Source: an uncultured Clostridia bacterium
GTDB lineage: Bacteria > Bacillota > Clostridia > Christensenellales > UBA1242
Direction: 5' to 3'
DNA length: 8,070 bases
Assembly (NCBI GenBank): GCA_947628195.1
Contig: CANQZB010000040.1
Span: 1 to 8,070 of the forward strand
The position numbers were made by a program, and so were the translations under genes. Shown here piece by piece: positions 5,475 through 8,070 of this stretch (the first letter of the stretch is position 1; each line of letters opens with the position of its first letter). Under the pieces are notes generated by a model. The model was not told the DNA's origin and did no database searches. It was given only the letters and a program-made list of their open reading frames with translations.

Positions 5475-6905
5475 ATGAAAAACTTTTCAAAATTTATAAT
5501 ATGTTTACTAGTTTGCGTGTTTTGTTTAGGCTTAACAGCCTGTGGCAAAACAAACACTAATCTAATTCATCCGTCTGCAGATGCCGTTGTGGTGGGCAAT
5601 GGCGGTATGGTTGTTACTAAAGGGGATTATGTTTATTTTGTAAACGGATATTCTGCAATTGCAGATAAAGCCAATTCAGATAGAAACAATTCATATACAG
5701 TGGGCGCACTTATGGTTGCCAAAATGGATAGCAATGGCAATTTAATTTTGAATGAAGACGAGCTTTTAAGCGATGAATATTATAATTTTATTTCGCGAAG
5801 ATTATGTGGTTTTGAGGCAACGGCGCTTTACATTTATGATAACTATTTATATTTCACCACACCTAGCTTGGAAGATGATAAAAGCGAAAAATGGGCTAAG
5901 GACCGTGTAGATTTTTATAGAGTAAAATTAGATAATTCCGGTGATATGAAAAAACTTTACACAACCGAGGTTTCTAACAGCAATGTGGAATTTAATTTTT
6001 ACAACAACGGCCAACAAACATTCGCTTTGGTTTATGAAAAGGGAAATAATTTAGACCATAGCAATATTTCTAACCGCTTGCTTCGCATCTCCGGCTCGGG
6101 TGATAAACTTGAAGTGGCTAGAAACGTAACAAGTGCCTTGCTTGAAGAAACCGCTGTTGAAGAAACTGAAAATGGCAAAAATTTATTTTATTTTGTAAAA
6201 GAAGATGATGAATATCAATTAAAACATTACAATGTTTTTGAAAACGCCTCGGAAGATTTCGGCACGCCAAGTTTATACACTTCTTCAATTCCAAATGCAA
6301 GTTCTTTTACCGCAACAGTTAAATTTTCCGGCAATGGATATGTTTATATTCAAAAAACAGTTAGTTACTCTTCAAACGCATCTCACACATTTTCCGAAAT
6401 TCACCGCTCTTCAATCGAAAATGCGCAATTTAGCATAATTTGCGCTTATGAAGACGATGCTTATTCCAATATGTTTTTATCTAACAATGCTTCTAGGTTA
6501 ATAGTTATAGGTGGCAATAACATTGGTTTCTATGGCTTTGCGGGCGACCAGCAAGTTGCGCCAATTCCTCTAGTTTCGGATAGTGATGGCGTAAACTTCA
6601 TGGGCTTTATGCCAAATGGCAATATGGTTTATTATGACAACAACAATGTTATTAAAGTTGTAAATATTAACGAGCAAAATATAAACAATGTTGAAACAAT
6701 AACTGTTGCAACTGTTAGCGATGTTTACACAACAAACAATATGTATGATTTAGATGACAATTTCGTTTATTTTTACAAAACTGTTGGAAGTAACGTTTAC
6801 TTGCACAGATTAAGCCTAAATAACATTTCTGCCGATGAAAAAGAAGAAATGTTGGGCGTGTATTTAGAAGATGACATTCCAGAAAAAGAAGAAACAACCG
6901 ATTAA
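5475..6905 (+). CDS. Secreted lipoprotein with repeated beta-strand motifs, probable beta-propeller
   Basis: The 476-residue precursor has a lysine-containing n-region, a hydrophobic core and LTAC with C23 as the lipidation site, so the mature protein should be anchored on the outer face of the membrane. At intervals it repeats a strand motif of the type (hydrophobic)2-Y-(F/I/Y): YVYFVNG 52-58, YLYFTTP 124-130, LFYFVKE 237-243, YVYIQKT 289-295, MVYYDNN 384-390 and FVYFYKT 430-436. Several are preceded by a Gly/Asp/Asn turn. This resembles the extracytoplasmic propeller-like (DUF5050-type) proteins of Clostridia, but the family assignment is inferred by eye. No catalytic motif is visible. The C-terminus is acidic (EDDIPEKEETTD). 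A strong promoter suggests steady expression. The last codons form the left arm of the terminator. The lipobox region matches that of the gene at the left edge. Confidence 0.88.
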   Translation: MKNFSKFIICLLVCVFCLGLTACGKTNTNLIHPSADAVVVGNGGMVVTKGDYVYFVNGYSAIADKANSDRNNSYTVGALMVAKMDSNGNLILNEDELLSDEYYNFISRRLCGFEATALYIYDNYLYFTTPSLEDDKSEKWAKDRVDFYRVKLDNSGDMKKLYTTEVSNSNVEFNFYNNGQQTFALVYEKGNNLDHSNISNRLLRISGSGDKLEVARNVTSALLEETAVEETENGKNLFYFVKEDDEYQLKHYNVFENASEDFGTPSLYTSSIPNASSFTATVKFSGNGYVYIQKTVSYSSNASHTFSEIHRSSIENAQFSIICAYEDDAYSNMFLSNNASRLIVIGGNNIGFYGFAGDQQVAPIPLVSDSDGVNFMGFMPNGNMVYYDNNNVIKVVNINEQNINNVETITVATVSDVYTTNNMYDLDDNFVYFYKTVGSNVYLHRLSLNNISADEKEEMLGVYLEDDIPEKEETTD

Positions 6906-6925
6906 CTAATCGGTTGTTTTTATTT
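6892..6925. terminator. Bidirectional terminator between the lipoprotein and the VTC/CYTH-like gene
   Basis: A perfect 12-bp stem, AAACAACCGATT (6892-6903) with AATCGGTTGTTT (6908-6919), has a 4-nt loop. The plus strand continues into a T-rich tail (6917-6925), and the minus strand continues into TTTCTTCTTTTTC. The lipoprotein's TAA (6903-6905) lies at the stem/loop junction, and the convergent gene's stop (6922-6920) abuts the right arm. Confidence 0.9.
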
Positions 6926-7651
6926 CTTTTTTGTTTGAACGGTTTTTTGTTTTTGAGGTTTTAAAAATTTATCTTTTGTTAACCTTCTTGCTATCATAAT
7001 TTTGGTTTCGCTGGTTGGGGTTAATTCTTTACAATATCTAGAAAGTTTACTTAACAAATCTTCAAAATCGGCATCAGTATTCTCCGGGCTGTGCTGATAT
7101 ATAGTTAAAATGTTTGCTTCAACTTTGGTTTTTGTTTCCATATTCGTGTAAACATCTTTGTCAAAAGAATATGTTATTTTAAGCCCTGTTAAATTCATAC
7201 TGCGGTATTCGTTGCTAATTGTGTCAATAACATACATAGGTTTTAACTTTTGAAGCAAAAATTCCGGGTCAAAATTTAAAGAGGACATAAACATAGATTT
7301 AAAGTTGTTTATTAAAAAATCTTTATGCTTAAAAGGGTTATCCAGCGGGCGAGCAGGTGTTCTAAAATGTTTGTAGTTGGTTCTTAAAGTGTATCTTGAA
7401 GTGCTACTAATTTTTTCCGTAGCCATATTCAATTCACAAAAATTGCCAATTATTGTTTTAAAAAGGACAATATTTGATTTTTGCAAATCCAAATTAGGAG
7501 TATCATAGTGAATAAATCTTTTTTTAATTCTTTCTTCAAAATGCATATTATATTTGCCAAAAAAAGCATTTAATTCCAAAACTGCATCTTTGGTTTTTTC
7601 ACTAAACATTTCAAATCTTCGTTTTTGCCTAATAATATCAAACTCTCGCAT
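6920..7651 (-). CDS. Protein with VTC/CYTH-like (triphosphate tunnel) motifs, divergent
   Basis: The product has 243 residues and no signal peptide or membrane helix. Several stretches resemble the triphosphate-tunnel fold shared by CYTH phosphatases and VTC polyphosphate polymerases: RRFEMF near 11-16 (compare the opening EKKF-type strand), RFIHYDTPNLDLQKSNIVL at about 45-63 (compare the family's Y-x-DTPxxxL), LKPMYVIDTISNEYRSM at about 136-152, LKITYSFDKDVYTN at about 157-170 (compare the lRiTxDxxl strand of VTC), and VEANILTIY at 177-185 in the place of the vEiK strand. The usual dense set of tunnel Arg, Lys and Glu residues is incomplete, so enzyme activity is uncertain. A basic tail (KPQKQKTVQTKKK) ends the protein. 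It is monocistronic and convergent with the lipoprotein gene. The start at 7651 is supported by AAGGGG 6 nt upstream. The coding call is firm and the fold assignment tentative. Confidence 0.75.
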   Translation of the reverse strand: MREFDIIRQKRRFEMFSEKTKDAVLELNAFFGKYNMHFEERIKKRFIHYDTPNLDLQKSNIVLFKTIIGNFCELNMATEKISSTSRYTLRTNYKHFRTPARPLDNPFKHKDFLINNFKSMFMSSLNFDPEFLLQKLKPMYVIDTISNEYRSMNLTGLKITYSFDKDVYTNMETKTKVEANILTIYQHSPENTDADFEDLLSKLSRYCKELTPTSETKIMIARRLTKDKFLKPQKQKTVQTKKK

Positions 7652-7657
7652 AAAACA

Positions 7658-7663
7658 CCCCTT
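7658..7663 (-). promoter_or_regulatory. Shine-Dalgarno of the VTC/CYTH-like gene
   Basis: AAGGGG on the minus strand lies 6 nt before the ATG at 7651-7649. The predicted transcription start (about 7663) coincides with its first base, so the site is at the mRNA 5' end. Confidence 0.6.
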
Positions 7664-7669
7664 ATTATT

Positions 7670-7698
7670 ATTTTAAATAAAATCTTAAAAAAAATCAA
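7670..7698 (-). promoter_or_regulatory. Promoter of the VTC/CYTH-like gene
   Basis: On the minus strand TTGATT (7698-7693), a 17-nt spacer and TAAAAT (7675-7670) form a reasonable sigma-A promoter, back-to-back with the rsmF promoter. The predicted leader is about 12 nt. Confidence 0.55.
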
Positions 7699-7725
7699 CA
7701 AAATGTAGAGTTTTTTTAAAGTTTT

Positions 7726-7734
7726 TGCTATAAT
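7726..7734 (+). promoter_or_regulatory. Extended -10 promoter, leaderless type, for the rRNA methyltransferase gene
   Basis: TGC followed by a perfect TATAAT (7729-7734) ends 6 nt before the ATG at 7741. There is no -35 match at the expected distance and no Shine-Dalgarno, the same layout as at 1661-1669. Confidence 0.7.
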
Positions 7735-7740
7735 TTTAAC

Positions 7741-8070
7741 ATGATAAATTTACCATCAACTTTTTTAAATGAAATGCAAAAACTTTTGGGTGAAGATTAT
7801 CCAAAATTTTTACAAAGCATGAACGAGCCAGAAAACAAAGGCATTTTTGTTAACGAAAACAAAATTTCAACAGCAGATTTTGCAAAAATTGCGGATTTTA
7901 AAATTGAAAAAATTGCTTATGAGCCAGCAGGCTTTTGTGTGGAAAATGTAAAACTTGGGCGCCACCCATTGCATCACGCTGGTGCGTTTTATGTGCAGGA
8001 CCCAAGTGCAATGTTTACTGTTAACGCATATAATTTTAAGGGGGATGAAACGGTTTTGGATATGTGCGCT
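7741..8070 (+). CDS. rsmF: 16S rRNA cytosine-5 methyltransferase, RsmF/NOL1-NOP2-sun family (N-terminal part, cut by the window edge)
   Basis: The visible 110 codons are open to the edge. The opening LPSTFLNEMQKLLGEDYPKFLQSM (residues 4-27) is the typical N-terminal helix region of bacterial RsmF/YebU-like enzymes. It is followed by the short beta segment GIFVN (34-38) with a later GFCVE, then LGRHPLHHAGAFYVQDPSAM (72-91), a strongly conserved signature of the family. The last residues, ETVLDMCA (103-110), are the start of motif I, the S-adenosylmethionine site usually continuing APGGK. The family methylates C5 of a specific cytosine in 16S rRNA. The catalytic cysteines lie beyond the edge and cannot be checked. 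The choice of RsmF over other members of the sun family rests on the N-terminal pattern. The start follows the -10 box by 6 nt, with no Shine-Dalgarno. Confidence 0.88.
   Translation, partial: MINLPSTFLNEMQKLLGEDYPKFLQSMNEPENKGIFVNENKISTADFAKIADFKIEKIAYEPAGFCVENVKLGRHPLHHAGAFYVQDPSAMFTVNAYNFKGDETVLDMCA

Noticed and set aside
6118..6438. Open frames on both strands within the lipoprotein gene (minus 6118-6300, plus 6232-6438)
   Set aside because: They are out-of-frame readings of the lipoprotein coding sequence, without start signals.
6715..6897. Open frame on the minus strand at the end of the lipoprotein gene
   Set aside because: It is antisense to the lipoprotein C-terminus, with Cys/His/Phe-rich text typical of a shadow frame and no promoter or SD.
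1..8070. Mobile element, prophage, defence island or CRISPR array
   Set aside because: No transposase, integrase, terminal inverted repeats, direct-repeat array or known defence domain was found. Gene content and codon use are uniform across the window.

Overview
The window reads as a compact chromosomal segment from an AT-rich, low-GC bacterium of the Firmicutes type, most likely an uncultured gut-type Clostridia lineage. This is inferred from AT-biased codons, purine-rich Shine-Dalgarno sites, sigma-A promoters (two perfect TTGACA boxes and several extended TGnTATAAT boxes), lipoprotein signal peptides, and protein families such as the MnmA thiolase, RpiB and an RsmF-type methyltransferase. 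The exact genus cannot be read from the sequence. Every stop codon visible in the window is TAA. I see no tRNA, rRNA, CRISPR array, insertion sequence, phage gene or plasmid gene. No gap longer than about 190 bases lacks a gene.

Layout, left to right. Positions 1-154 (-) hold the N-terminus of a lipoprotein that runs off the left edge. Divergent from it, 241-1095 (+) encodes a radical SAM protein of the PflX/COG1313 type. It converges on 1113-1535 (-), a short RpiB-like sugar-phosphate isomerase. Divergent from rpiB, 1676-2152 (+) encodes a zinc-ribbon plus TM2 membrane protein, followed two bases later by mnmA (2155-3231), the tRNA 2-thiouridylase. Next come an unrecognised 364-residue helical protein (3309-4403, +) and, convergent with it, an unrecognised 289-residue modular protein (4413-5282, -). 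A secreted lipoprotein of probable beta-propeller type follows (5475-6905, +). It converges on a 243-residue protein with VTC/CYTH-like motifs (6920-7651, -). The window ends in the N-terminal 110 residues of an RsmF/NOL1-NOP2-sun rRNA methyltransferase (7741 onward, +).

The genes do not form one pathway. mnmA and rsmF are RNA-modification housekeeping genes, rpiB belongs to pentose phosphate metabolism, and the rest are accessory or uncharacterised. The most striking feature is how transcription and translation signals are arranged. At four genes the -10 box ends only 6-7 nt before the ATG, which predicts leaderless mRNAs. At four others the -10 box ends about 6-7 nt before the Shine-Dalgarno, which predicts 9-13 nt leaders with the SD at the very 5' end. 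Only one gene has a longer leader (about 25 nt). All three convergent gene pairs are 9-17 nt apart, each with a terminator hairpin that includes or touches stop codons. No clear new defence or mobile system is visible. The uncharacterised proteins and the near-absence of 5' UTRs are the parts worth a second look.
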